From positions 62,001 through 126,000 of the forward strand of contig NZ_JABMCE010000086.1 of assembly GCF_013359865.1 (NCBI RefSeq): 64,000 bases of DNA. The letters are read 5' to 3'. The stretch comes from Curtobacterium pusillum. Its GTDB lineage: Bacteria > Actinomycetota > Actinomycetes > Actinomycetales > Microbacteriaceae. Both the position numbers and the translations under genes were made by a program. A model generated the notes under the pieces. The model made no database searches and was not told the origin of the DNA. It worked only from the letters and a program-made list of their open reading frames with translations. Positions 44,520-53,065 of the stretch are shown here, piece after piece. How positions within the stretch are numbered: the first letter of the stretch is position 1; each line of letters opens with the position of its first letter.

Positions 44520-45460
44520 TGGCCGTCGTCGCGGTGGACATCGGTGGCACCACGGTCAAGGGCGCACTCTTCGACGTCGACGGCACCGTGCTCGACCGCG
44601 CGACCGTCGCCACTTTCCCCACCGGCATGAGCGCGGTGGCGGACGGACCAGGCGGTCCTGCCCTCGCGGCCGTCACCGCGCTCGTCACCCAACTCGCGGC
44701 GAGCGCCACCGCATCGGGCCGCACGTTGACCGGGATCGGGCTCTGCTCCCCGGGCCTCGTCGACGCGGAGCGGGGACGAGTCGTGGTCGCGGTGAACCTC
44801 GGTTGGACCGACCTGCCCATCGCCGAGCTGCTCGCCGCGCGGTTCGATGTCCCGGTGGCACTCGAGCATGATGCACGGGCTGCCGCACGGGCAGAACGCG
44901 CAGCTCGGCTGGCCGCCGACAAGCCCGTCGACGAGTTCGTCTTCATCCCGATCGGTACGGGCGTCTCGGCGACGGTCGTGACAGGCGGCACGATCGTGCA
45001 CGGTGCGACCGGCGGCGCGGGCGAGTTCGGCCACGTCCCCGTCGTCCCGGACGGCGAGGTCTGCACGTGCGGGCAGCGCGGCTGCGTCGAGGTCTACGCA
45101 TCCGCCGGCAACGTCCTCCGCCGCTACCGGGAGGCCGGCGGTGCCCTCGCGGGGAGCACCCGCGAGCTCGTCGACCTCGTCGGCACCGACCCGATCGCAG
45201 CACGCGTCTGGCAGGAAGCGGTCGAGGCCCTCGCCACGGGCGTCGTCATGCTCACCGCCGTCCTCGACCCCGGTGCCGTCATCATCGGCGGCGGTCTCGG
45301 TGAAGCGGGCGACCGCTTGCTCGTCCCGCTCCGCGCGGCCGTCGCCGAACGGATGCGCTGGCGTGCCCTGCCGAACATCGAACAGTCACTCGTCGGTGCA
45401 GGTGCCGGCCTCGCCGGCGCCGCCATCCTCGTCAACACCCAGTCCACCAGCACCCCGTGA
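44519..45460 (+). CDS. ROK family sugar kinase
   Basis: A 313-residue ATP-dependent sugar kinase. The phosphate loop DIGGTTVKGALFD is at 7-19, the catalytic Asp118 lies in LEHDARAA, and the ROK zinc site is His172 with Cys182, Cys184 and Cys189 (GEFGHVPV, CTCGQRGCVE). It phosphorylates a hexose (glucose, N-acetylglucosamine, mannosamine or allose type) taken up by the divergent transporter. The ATG overlaps the repressor TGA by 1 nt. Confidence 0.93.
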   Translation: MAVVAVDIGGTTVKGALFDVDGTVLDRATVATFPTGMSAVADGPGGPALAAVTALVTQLAASATASGRTLTGIGLCSPGLVDAERGRVVVAVNLGWTDLPIAELLAARFDVPVALEHDARAAARAERAARLAADKPVDEFVFIPIGTGVSATVVTGGTIVHGATGGAGEFGHVPVVPDGEVCTCGQRGCVEVYASAGNVLRRYREAGGALAGSTRELVDLVGTDPIAARVWQEAVEALATGVVMLTAVLDPGAVIIGGGLGEAGDRLLVPLRAAVAERMRWRALPNIEQSLVGAGAGLAGAAILVNTQSTSTP

Positions 45461-45470
45461 AGGAGCCCTG

Positions 45471-46499
45471 ATGTCCGACACCTCCCCCCGGATCGGCCTC
45501 GTCGGCGCAGGCGGTATCGCCTACGCCCACATGCCCGGACTGCTCCGGCTCGGCCCGGTCACCGTGTACGCACTGGACGGCGGCTCGGAACTCGCCGCCG
45601 CGTTCACCTCAGCGGCCGAAGCCGCCTGCTCCTCGATCACCGTCGTGGACTCGCTCGACGACCTGCTCGCAGTCGTCGACGTGGTGGACGTCGTCACGCC
45701 GACGTTCGCGCACGCCGAGGTGGTCCGCGCTGCCCTCGCCGCCGGTAAGGACGTCATCTCCGAGAAGCCCCTCGCCCGCACCGATGCGGACGCGGCGGAC
45801 CTGGCGGAGCGCGCTCGCGACGCGGGTCGCCGGCTCTACCCGGCCCACGTCGTCCGCTTCTTCCCCGCGTACGTGCGCCTCAAGGAAGCCGTCACCACTG
45901 GCCTCCTGGGCGACCTCGCGGTCCTGCGGTTCGTGCGGTCCGGTGCCTTCCCGACCCGCACCCCCTGGTTCGCCGACAGGGCACTGTCCGGCGGCATCAT
46001 CATGGACCAGATGATCCACGACCTCGACATCGCTCGCTGGGTCGCCGGCGACGTCGTCCGCGTCTCCGCGGTGAGTGTCCGCGGCGGCGAGAACGCCGCC
46101 CCGGTCGAAGCGGCGCACGTGCTCCTCACCCACGCGTCCGGGGCGATCACCCACGTCGCCGGGATCTGGGGCCCGCCGCACCTCGGGTTCTCGACGGAAT
46201 ACTCCGTCACCGGCACCCTCGGCAGCTTGTCGCACTCGTCGCGTGCGGAGCAGGACTACGTCACCGACCTCGCAACACAAGACGCGCTGGACGGCTTCCT
46301 GCCGCAGATCGACCCCGCAGACGACCCCTACGGCACGGAACTCGAGGAGTTCACGGCGGCCTTCGCCGGCGGCCCGGACCCTCGTGTGAGCGCCGAGGAC
46401 GGGATCGAGGCCGTCCGCATCGCCAACGCTGCTCTCGAGTCCCTCGAGACCGGACAGCCGGTTTCCCTCGTCCCGGCCGGCGCGGAGGTGCTCGCATGA
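45471..46499 (+). CDS. Gfo/Idh/MocA family oxidoreductase (1)
   Basis: A 342-residue NAD(P)-dependent sugar or inositol dehydrogenase. The Rossmann loop GLVGAGGIAYAHM is at 9-21, and the catalytic Lys lies in the EKPLAR motif (near 103). GGIIMDQMIHDLDIARW supplies the conserved His/Asp region. AAGGAG precedes the ATG and the gene is 10 bp after the kinase. The stop overlaps the second dehydrogenase by 4 bp. Two such enzymes in tandem suggest epimerisation or a stepwise oxidation of an unusual sugar. Confidence 0.92.
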   Translation: MSDTSPRIGLVGAGGIAYAHMPGLLRLGPVTVYALDGGSELAAAFTSAAEAACSSITVVDSLDDLLAVVDVVDVVTPTFAHAEVVRAALAAGKDVISEKPLARTDADAADLAERARDAGRRLYPAHVVRFFPAYVRLKEAVTTGLLGDLAVLRFVRSGAFPTRTPWFADRALSGGIIMDQMIHDLDIARWVAGDVVRVSAVSVRGGENAAPVEAAHVLLTHASGAITHVAGIWGPPHLGFSTEYSVTGTLGSLSHSSRAEQDYVTDLATQDALDGFLPQIDPADDPYGTELEEFTAAFAGGPDPRVSAEDGIEAVRIANAALESLETGQPVSLVPAGAEVLA

Positions 46500-47548
46500 C
46501 CGATCTGAAAGTCGGCGTGATGTCCTTCGCACACACGCACGCGATCGGGTACCTCGCCGCGCTTGCTGAGATGCCGGGCGTCGAGGTCCGCGGCTCCGAC
46601 CCTGGCGGGGTCAGTACAGGCGAGTCCCTCGTCGAACTACGAGGCCGCGACCTCGCCGACGAGCTCGGCGTCTCCTACCTGGAGAGCTATGACGAACTCC
46701 TCGCCTGGAGACCAGATGCGGTCGTGGTCACGAGCGAGAACGCCCGGCACCGCGAACTCGTCGAGGCCGCTGCGGCAGCGGGGGCGCACATCCTCTGCGA
46801 GAAGCCCCTCGCGACGACGTGGGAGGACGGCATCGCGATTCGCGATGCCGTCGAAGCCGCCGGCGTCATGCTCATGATCGCGTTCCCCGTCCGGTTCGCC
46901 TCGGCATTCGGCAAGCTCCGCGCCGCTCACGATTCCGGCTCGCTCGGGCAGCTGTACGCGATCCGCGGGGCGAACAACGGGATGCTTCCCATCACCCGCT
47001 CGTGGTTCACCGAGCCGGAGCTGTCCGGCGGCGGCGCCATCGTCGACCACGTCGTGCACATCGCCGACATGCTCGAAGGACTGATGGGCTCGGCGCCGGT
47101 GGCCGTCACCGCCGTGGCGAACGGGACGCTGCACGCCGCACGCGCCCAGGCCGAGACGGCCGCGCTCGTGACGATCACGTACGCGAACGGCGTGGTCGCC
47201 GGGATCGACTGCTCCTGGAGCAAGCCGGACACGTCCGCTGTGTGGGGCGGCCTCACGCTCGACGTCGCAGGGACCGGCGGTTCCGTGTCGATCGACTTCT
47301 TCGGGGCCGCCGCACGGGGCATCGCCGCCGAGACCGGGCTGCCGATCGAGTCCCGGTACGGTCCAGACTTCGACAAGGCGATGCTGCGGACCTTCGTGAA
47401 CGCGGTCCGGTCAGGCGAGCAGCCGCAGCCAGACGTGCACGTCGGGCTGCGGACCCTCTCGATCGTGTTGGCGGCGCAGGAGTCGGTCGCGACAGGGCGG
47501 ACGGTACAGGTGGTCGGCGAGACGGCGGTGGTCCGCCAGGCTGGCTGA
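46496..47548 (+). CDS. Gfo/Idh/MocA family oxidoreductase (2)
   Basis: A 350-residue protein of the same family, but with an atypical N-terminus: VGVMSFAHTHAIGYLAAL replaces the usual G-x-G-x-x-G loop, as in the group lacking the classical dinucleotide motif. CEKPLATTWEDG carries the catalytic Lys, and GGGAIVDHVVHIADMLEGL the His/Asp site. The coenzyme may be tightly bound. It is the last gene of the sugar operon and ends before a hairpin terminator. Confidence 0.9.
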   Translation: MTDLKVGVMSFAHTHAIGYLAALAEMPGVEVRGSDPGGVSTGESLVELRGRDLADELGVSYLESYDELLAWRPDAVVVTSENARHRELVEAAAAAGAHILCEKPLATTWEDGIAIRDAVEAAGVMLMIAFPVRFASAFGKLRAAHDSGSLGQLYAIRGANNGMLPITRSWFTEPELSGGGAIVDHVVHIADMLEGLMGSAPVAVTAVANGTLHAARAQAETAALVTITYANGVVAGIDCSWSKPDTSAVWGGLTLDVAGTGGSVSIDFFGAAARGIAAETGLPIESRYGPDFDKAMLRTFVNAVRSGEQPQPDVHVGLRTLSIVLAAQESVATGRTVQVVGETAVVRQAG

Positions 47549-47567
47549 ATTCACCCCTCACCAATTA

Positions 47568-47713
47568 CTGCCACTCAGTGACGAGTCGTTCCGATCGCGA
47601 TGTCGGCGAGAGCGCGGCTTGGTACCGAATCTGCGCGGCCGGAGTCACACCGGCACACGGCACATCCTCGGACAACGTATCCTGACTCGTATTTCAGACA
47701 TGCTGAGTGGCAG
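47568..47713. repeat. 11-bp inverted repeats bounding a 124-bp segment
   Basis: CTGCCACTCAG at 47568-47578 and CTGAGTGGCAG at 47703-47713 are exact reverse complements. The segment between them has no ORF of note and lies between the sugar operon and dnaB. Possible remnant of a small element or a structured RNA; no evidence decides. Confidence 0.4.
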
Positions 47714-47725
47714 TCGGACAAGTTG

Positions 47726-47747
47726 CCTGTACGCGATACAGGGTTTT
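47726..47747 (+). terminator. Intrinsic terminator of the sugar operon
   Basis: CCTGTA, loop CGCGA, TACAGG, then GTTTT: a short stem followed by a T-run, ending in the dnaB stop region. It serves the plus-strand operon and, in reverse, may help dnaB. Confidence 0.65.
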
Positions 47748-49113
47748 ACTGCGGCATGTCGACGAACCGCGAGAACATCCCGTGGAACGCCACCGTGATC
47801 GTGTCCGTCGGCCCGTTGCGGTGCTTCGCCACGATGAGGTCCGCCTCACCCTGCCGCGGGTTGTCCTTCTCGTACGCCGACTCGCGGTGCAGCAGGATCA
47901 CCATGTCGGCATCCTGCTCGATCGAACCCGACTCACGGAGGTCGGAGATCTGCGGCTTCTTGTCGGCGCGCTGCTCGGGCCCGCGGTTCAGCTGCGACAG
48001 CGCGACGACGGGAACCTGGAGTTCCTTCGCCATGAGCTTCAGCGCTCGCGAGAACTCGGAGACCTCCTGCTGACGGGACTCGACCTTCTTGCCGGAGGTC
48101 ATGAGCTGCAGGTAGTCGATGACGACCATGCGGAGGTTGTGCTGCTGCTTGAGGCGGCGGCACTTCGCCCGGATCTCGACGAGGGTCATGTTGGGGGAGT
48201 CGTCGATGAAGAACGGGGCGTCGTTGATGCGGCCACGGGTCTGCGCGATGGTCGTCCAGTCGCGGGAGTCGACGGTGCCCTTGCGCATGTTCTGCAGCGG
48301 CACACTGGACTCGGCGGAGAGCAGACGCATCGCGATCTCGGCGCGGCCCATCTCGAGTGAGAAGAACGCTGCGGTCTCGTTGTGCTTGATGGCGGCCGCG
48401 CGGCAGAGGTCGAGCGCGAGCGTCGACTTCCCGAGTGCCGGTCGTGCGGCGATGATGATGAGCTGTCCGGGGTGGAAGCCGTTGGTGAGGCCGTCGAGCT
48501 GCGCGAACCCGGTGGGGACGCCGGTCATCTGCCCGTCGCGGCCCTTCGCGGCCTCGATCTCGTCGAGTGCGGCGGAGATGGCGTCGGTCAGGGGGACGTA
48601 GTCCTCGGTCTGCACACCGCCGGCGACGTTGTAGACCTCGGCCTGGGCGCTGTTGACGAGGTCGGTCACCTCACCCTCGGAGGCGTACCCCATCTGCACG
48701 ATGCGCGTGCCGGCGTCGACGAGGCGCCGGAGCACGGCCTTCTCGGCGACGATCGCGGCGTAGTACCCGGCGTTCGCGGCGGTGGGCACCATGCTCGTCA
48801 CGCTGTGCAGGTACTCGGCGCCGCCGGCACGGGAGAGCAGGCCGGTCTTCGTCAGCTCGTCGGTGACTGCGATGACGTCGGTCGGTTCACCGTGCGAGTA
48901 GAGGGAGAGGATCGCGTCGAAGATGACCTCGTGCTTGGGGATGTAGAAGTCCACGCCACGGGCGGTCTCGATGACGTCGGCGACGGCGTCCTTCGACAGG
49001 AGCATGCCGCCGATGGTCGACTGCTCGGCCAGGAGGTCGTGCGGGGGCGTGCGCTCCGTGCCACCGCGCTCCGCAAAGTCCTGCGGTGCGGGCTCGAGAT
49101 GCGCGATCGACAC
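47746..49113 (-). CDS. dnaB: Replicative DNA helicase DnaB
   Basis: A 455-residue hexameric helicase of normal length. The N-terminal domain is at about 20-125 (PPHDLLAEQSTIGGMLLSKDA), and the RecA-like motor has Walker A ARPALGKST at 223-231, FFSLEM with the catalytic Glu, Walker B MVVIDYLQLM and the arginine-finger region LSQLNRGPEQR. There is no intein. It unwinds DNA at the fork. It lies downstream of the rpsF-ssb-rpsR-rplI block, separated by 523 bp that hold DnaA-box-like sequences. Confidence 0.97.
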   Translation of the reverse strand: MSIAHLEPAPQDFAERGGTERTPPHDLLAEQSTIGGMLLSKDAVADVIETARGVDFYIPKHEVIFDAILSLYSHGEPTDVIAVTDELTKTGLLSRAGGAEYLHSVTSMVPTAANAGYYAAIVAEKAVLRRLVDAGTRIVQMGYASEGEVTDLVNSAQAEVYNVAGGVQTEDYVPLTDAISAALDEIEAAKGRDGQMTGVPTGFAQLDGLTNGFHPGQLIIIAARPALGKSTLALDLCRAAAIKHNETAAFFSLEMGRAEIAMRLLSAESSVPLQNMRKGTVDSRDWTTIAQTRGRINDAPFFIDDSPNMTLVEIRAKCRRLKQQHNLRMVVIDYLQLMTSGKKVESRQQEVSEFSRALKLMAKELQVPVVALSQLNRGPEQRADKKPQISDLRESGSIEQDADMVILLHRESAYEKDNPRQGEADLIVAKHRNGPTDTITVAFHGMFSRFVDMPQ

Positions 49114-49220
49114 ACTTGCTCCTCTTGATTGAACGACAGGCCACGAACCAACCAGCCGTGCCTGTTCTACCCCCGGCGACCGACATCGCCGAGTCGCTGG
49201 GCCAAGCTACGGGGACAAAG

Positions 49221-49383
49221 TTATCCCCAGCAAATGCCCCTGTGGATAACTCTGTGGAGAGCCTGCGGAACACGCCGGAGTGCTGTGTGGAGAACTGTGG
49301 ACGAAGGTGTGGACAACTCCCGTGGGGAACACACGTTCGACCGCCTGACCTGGGGTTTTCTGTTCCACACCGTGTGTGGAGAA
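49221..49383. promoter_or_regulatory. Cluster of DnaA-box-like 9-mers upstream of dnaB
   Basis: TGTGGATAA at 49241-49249 is a perfect DnaA box (TTATCCACA on the other strand), and TTATCCCCA at 49221 a near one. Variants in the same orientation follow: TGTGGAGAA (49286), TGTGGACGA (49296), TGTGGACAA (49308) and TGTGGAGAA (49375). The rest of the 523-bp gap between dnaB and rplI holds a repeat half-site (49534-49548) and the rplI terminator; no protein-like frame was accepted there. Confidence 0.6.
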
Positions 49384-49533
49384 GTGGGGTTCAAGTACCC
49401 CTTGAAGGTTGTCGATCCGCTCGTTTCACCTGTGTAAAAAGAGTTGACAAACGCGAACCTGAGGACAACGCTCCCAACCTGTTCCCAGCGACCGCGACCC
49501 TGTCTGAGAAGTAACCGGTCAGGTCAGAACGAG

Positions 49534-49548
49534 CCGCGCCTCCAGGCC
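49534..49548. repeat. Half-copy R8 of the palindromic repeat
   Basis: CCGCGCCTCCAGGCC, one arm only, about 90 bp downstream of rplI. Confidence 0.5.
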
Positions 49549-49577
49549 GATGCGAAGCCGCGGAAGCCCACAACGCG

Positions 49578-49615
49578 ACGACGGGCGGGCCTCCCGGAGG
49601 AGACCCGCCCGTCGT
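49578..49615 (-). terminator. Terminator of the rpsF-ssb-rpsR-rplI unit
   Basis: ACGACGGGCGGG (49578-49589) and CCCGCCCGTCGT (49604-49615) form a 12-bp stem 22 bp after the rplI stop. Confidence 0.7.
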
Positions 49616-49636
49616 GAGCGGAGACCGCTGCCAGTG

Positions 49637-50089
49637 TTACTTGGCGGCGACGACCTTGAGCGAGATCACGGCAGTGATGTCCTCGCGCAGGCGCACGGTG
49701 GCCTCGTGGTCACCGACGGTCTTGATGGTCGCGGGGACCTCGACCTTGCGCTTGTCGAGCGAGCCGACGCCCTGCGCCGCAACGGCGTCGGCGACGTCCG
49801 CGGGACGCACGGAACCGAACAGGCGCCCGTCCTTGCCGGCCTTGACGGACAGCTGGATGGTCGCGTTCTCGAGCTTCATCTTGAGGTCCTGGGCCTCTTC
49901 GATGGTGGCGAGCTCGCGAGCGGCACGCGCCGCGCGGATCGACTCGACCTGCTTCTCGCCGCCCTTGGACCACGCGACAGCGAAGCCCTGCGGGATCAGG
50001 TAGTTGCGGGCGTAGCCGTTCTTGACGTCGACGACGTCACCGGCGGAACCGAGGCCGGAGACCTCGTGGGTGAGGATGAGCTTCGACAT
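49637..50089 (-). CDS. rplI: Large-subunit ribosomal protein L9
   Basis: A 150-residue protein (family length 148-150). The N-terminal domain has [34 protein letters not shown], the L9 signature. A long central helix follows, and the C-terminal domain has [19 protein letters not shown]. It binds 23S rRNA and helps frame maintenance. It is the last gene of the ribosomal/SSB operon. Confidence 0.97.
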   Translation of the reverse strand: MSKLILTHEVSGLGSAGDVVDVKNGYARNYLIPQGFAVAWSKGGEKQVESIRAARAARELATIEEAQDLKMKLENATIQLSVKAGKDGRLFGSVRPADVADAVAAQGVGSLDKRKVEVPATIKTVGDHEATVRLREDITAVISLKVVAAK

Positions 50090-50103
50090 GTGAAGTCCTC
50101 CGA

Positions 50104-50361
50104 TCAGCGGCCGGAGCCGGCGTAGGGGAGGAGCGCCATCTCACGGGCGTTCTTCACGGCACGGGCGATGAGGCGCTGCTCCTGGACGGAGACGCCGGTG
50201 ATGCGACGGGCGCGGATCTTGCCACGCTCCGAGATGAACTTGCGAAGGGTCGCGACGTCCTTGTAGTCGATGACGCCGACCTTGATCGACTTCGCGGGAG
50301 CGGCGTTCTTGCCGCCCTTACCGCGAGGCTTCCGGCGGTCGCCGGTGCTCTTTCCAGCCAT
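50104..50361 (-). CDS. rpsR: Small-subunit ribosomal protein S18
   Basis: An 85-residue protein. The conserved [50 protein letters not shown] core is complete. No Cys is present, so it is the zinc-free form. It pairs with S6 on the platform of the 30S subunit. It lies between ssb and rplI in the standard order. Confidence 0.97.
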   Translation of the reverse strand: MAGKSTGDRRKPRGKGGKNAAPAKSIKVGVIDYKDVATLRKFISERGKIRARRITGVSVQEQRLIARAVKNAREMALLPYAGSGR

Positions 50362-50408
50362 TGTTTGTCCTTAAGAAGAAGAAGTTGTGTCCGTTGAACC
50401 GCGGAGGA

Positions 50409-50966
50409 TCAGAACGGGGTCTCGTCGTCGTACGTGCCGCCCGGGGTGCTCCACACGTCGTTCGACTGTGCGTTGCCACCCTGCTGGCCACCCTGCGGGG
50501 ACCAGGGCGCATCCGACTGACCGCCGCCGTTGTTCCAGCCGCCGCCCTGCTGGCCGCCGCCGGCGTTGCCGCCGACCTGGCCACGACCGCCGCCGTTGCC
50601 ACCCGAAGCACGGGTGACCTGGGCGGTCGCGTAGCGGAGCGAGGGGCCGATCTCGTCGACCTCGAGCTCGATGCTCGTGCGCTGCTGGCCCTCACGGTCC
50701 TGGTACGAGCGCTGACGGAGACGACCCTGCGCGATGACGCGCGAGCCCTTCGTCAGCGAGCCCGCCACGTGCTCGGCGAACTCGCGCCACACGCTCGCGC
50801 GGAGGAACAGCGCATCGCCGTCCTTCCACTCGTTCGCCTGACGGTCGAACGTGCGAGGAGTGGACGCGATGGTGAAGTTCGCCACGGCGAGCCCGTTCTG
50901 CGTGTAGCGCAGCTCCGGATCCGCGGTGAGGTTGCCCACCACCGTGATGACGGTTTCGCCGGCCAC
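50409..50966 (-). CDS. ssb: Single-stranded DNA-binding protein SSB
   Basis: A 185-residue protein. The OB fold covers about 1-110 ([64 protein letters not shown]). A Gly/Asn/Gln-rich linker follows, and the acidic tip DDETPF recruits repair and replication partners. Placement between rpsF and rpsR is conserved in most bacteria. The gap to rpsF is 3 bp. Confidence 0.97.
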   Translation of the reverse strand: MAGETVITVVGNLTADPELRYTQNGLAVANFTIASTPRTFDRQANEWKDGDALFLRASVWREFAEHVAGSLTKGSRVIAQGRLRQRSYQDREGQQRTSIELEVDEIGPSLRYATAQVTRASGGNGGGRGQVGGNAGGGQQGGGWNNGGGQSDAPWSPQGGQQGGNAQSNDVWSTPGGTYDDETPF

Positions 50967-50969
50967 GGG

Positions 50970-51347
50970 TTACTCGGCGCTCGCGGTCGCGGTCGCGTTG
51001 GCAGCCTTGCGAGCCGCGCGGGCCTCGTCACGCTGCTTCTGGGCGGCGACCTGAGCGATCGCCTCCTCGGCGCGGAGGACCTTCGTGCGGAGCACGGCCT
51101 CGGAGAGACCGAGCTGACGGTCCAGCTCCTTGGCGGCCTCGGGGGAGGACGTGAAGTCCACGACGGCGTAGATGCCCTCGGACTTCTTCGCGATCTCGTA
51201 CGCGAGCCGGCGACGGCCCCAGACGTCCACGTTGTCGACGGTGCCACCGTCGTTGCGGATGACCGCGAGGAACTTGTCCAGGCTGGGAGCGACGGTGCGC
51301 TCATCGATCTCGGGGTCGAGGATCGCCATCAGTTCGTACTGGTGCAT
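50970..51347 (-). CDS. rpsF: Small-subunit ribosomal protein S6
   Basis: A 125-residue protein with [19 protein letters not shown] at the start, [41 protein letters not shown] in the core, and an Ala/Glu-rich tail. First gene of the operon. AAAGGAGG lies 10 nt before the ATG; the frame is open upstream but that part lacks similarity. Confidence 0.97.
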   Translation of the reverse strand: MHQYELMAILDPEIDERTVAPSLDKFLAVIRNDGGTVDNVDVWGRRRLAYEIAKKSEGIYAVVDFTSSPEAAKELDRQLGLSEAVLRTKVLRAEEAIAQVAAQKQRDEARAARKAANATATASAE

Positions 51348-51463
51348 GCGGAACCCACCTCCTTTGGTCTCGAACGGCTCCGGGCGGTTCCCGGAGCAGG
51401 AGGGTTGATGCATGTGTCCTGCCACACAGGTGCGTGCGGACAACCCGGCAAGCTTAGCGGACG

Positions 51464-51477
51464 GCCTGGAGGCGCGC
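51464..51477. repeat. Half-copy R9 of the palindromic repeat
   Basis: GGCCTGGAGGCGCG, one arm only, between the cca stop and the rpsF promoter. Confidence 0.5.
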
Positions 51478-51505
51478 CACCGGCATGTGGACGACGTCCC
51501 GTCCG

Positions 51506-52942
51506 TCAGGTGGTCGGGTCACGGTCGGCCCACCAGGCGCGCAGACGCGCTTCGGCGTCATCGGGGCCGAGGGGGCCCTCGTCCATGCGCACCTCGAGCA
51601 GGAATCGGTACGCCTCGCCCACGGCGCGGCCCGGGGGGATGCCCAGGATCCGCATGATGTCGTCGCCGGACAGGTCGGGGCGGATCGAGTCGAGCTTCTC
51701 CTGCTCGGACAGCTCCTTGATCCGGTCCTCGAGGTCGTCGTACGCGAAGGCGAGTCGATCGGCCTTCCGACGGTTCCGGGTGGTGACGTCGGAGCGCGTC
51801 AGCTCGTGCAGGCGCTCGAGCTGCTCGCCGGCATCGCGCACGTAGCGGCGGACGGCGGAGTCGGTCCAGGCGCCGTCGGTGTAGCCGAAGAACCGGAGGT
51901 GCAACTCGATGAGCCGGCTCACCGCGGCGATCGTGTCGTTGTCGAAGCGCAGGGCACGGAGCCGCTTCTTCGCGAGCTTCGAGCCGACGAGGTCGTGGTG
52001 GTGGAAGCTCACCGCGCCACCGGGCTCGAGCTTCCGGGTCGCGGGCTTCCCGATGTCGTGCAGGAGCGCCGCGAGTCGCAGCGTGGTGTCCGGGGCCTCG
52101 CCGGGATGCCGCTCGGCCTCGTACCCGATCGCCTGGGACAGCACGGTGAGGGAGTGCTCGTAGACGTCCTTGTGGTGGTGGTGCTCGTCGATCTCGAGCC
52201 GCATCGCGGGCAGCTCCGGCAGGAACCGCTCGGCGAGGCCGGTGTCGACGAGCAGCCGCACGCCGGGCACCGGGTCGCTCGTGTTCAGCAACTTGACGAG
52301 TTCGTCACGCACACGTTCAGCGGAGACGATGTCGATCGAGTCCACGAGGTCGCTCATGGCCTCGCGCACCTCGTCCGAGACCGCGAACCCGAGCTGGGCC
52401 GTGAAGCGTGCGGCCCGCATCATCCGCAGCGGGTCGTCACGGAACGACACCCGCGCGGCCTGCGGGGTGTGCAGCCGCTGGGCGAGCAGGTCCTCCACGC
52501 CGCCGTGCACGTCGACGAGCTCCCGTGCCGGCAGGCGGAGCGCCATCGCGTTGACCGTGAAGTCCCGGCGGAGCAGGTCGTCCTCGATGGTGTCGCCGAA
52601 CGCCACCTCGGGCTTGCGGGTCTCACCGTCGTAGACGTCGCTGCGGTAGGTGGTGATCTCCACCTGCTCGCCGGCGACACGGGCGGCGATCGTGCCGAAC
52701 TGGCGCCCGACGTCCCAGGTGGCGCTCGCGACGGGTTCCACGATGCGCAGGATGTCGTCCGGGCGGGCGTCCGTGGTGAAGTCGAGGTCGGTGACCGGCC
52801 GACCCAGGAACGCGTCCCGGACGGGCCCGCCGACGAGCGCCAGTTCGTGCCCGGCGTCGGCGAAGGCCCGAGCGAGGAGGGCGACGGGCTCGGTGGCGGC
52901 GAGTGCGTCGAGTCGCTCGACGGCCTGGGCAACGGACTGCAT
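51506..52942 (-). CDS. cca: CCA tRNA nucleotidyltransferase
   Basis: A 478-residue class II enzyme that adds or repairs the 3' CCA of tRNAs. The nucleotidyltransferase head has GGPVR at 38-42 and the metal-binding DLD at 52-54. The neck contains [18 protein letters not shown] and [13 protein letters not shown], and an HD domain follows with [11 protein letters not shown]. Two upstream in-frame ATGs exist (52954 and 53017); GAGGACCGTC directly before 52942 fits best as ribosome-binding site. It is divergent from the DUF6049-MurJ gene, the usual actinobacterial order. Confidence 0.95.
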   Translation of the reverse strand: MQSVAQAVERLDALAATEPVALLARAFADAGHELALVGGPVRDAFLGRPVTDLDFTTDARPDDILRIVEPVASATWDVGRQFGTIAARVAGEQVEITTYRSDVYDGETRKPEVAFGDTIEDDLLRRDFTVNAMALRLPARELVDVHGGVEDLLAQRLHTPQAARVSFRDDPLRMMRAARFTAQLGFAVSDEVREAMSDLVDSIDIVSAERVRDELVKLLNTSDPVPGVRLLVDTGLAERFLPELPAMRLEIDEHHHHKDVYEHSLTVLSQAIGYEAERHPGEAPDTTLRLAALLHDIGKPATRKLEPGGAVSFHHHDLVGSKLAKKRLRALRFDNDTIAAVSRLIELHLRFFGYTDGAWTDSAVRRYVRDAGEQLERLHELTRSDVTTRNRRKADRLAFAYDDLEDRIKELSEQEKLDSIRPDLSGDDIMRILGIPPGRAVGEAYRFLLEVRMDEGPLGPDDAEARLRAWWADRDPTT

Positions 52943-53065
52943 GACGGTCCTCATCCTCCCAGATCGCGTCAACGAGTTCTCCACAACCTCCGCGCGCACG
53001 GAAGCGTTCATGGTCACGCCTCATACACTCGTGGACGGCCCGAACCGACCCCGTGGCCCTCCCGC

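Noticed and set aside
49086-49514. 142-codon frame in the dnaB-rplI gap
   Set aside because: It crosses the DnaA-box cluster, has no ribosome-binding site and no family resemblance; no orthologue-like features.
49114-49636. Possible oriC
   Set aside because: DnaA-box-like 9-mers are present, but dnaA/dnaN are absent and no AT-rich unwinding region is visible; the parB end of the window indicates that oriC lies beyond position 64000.
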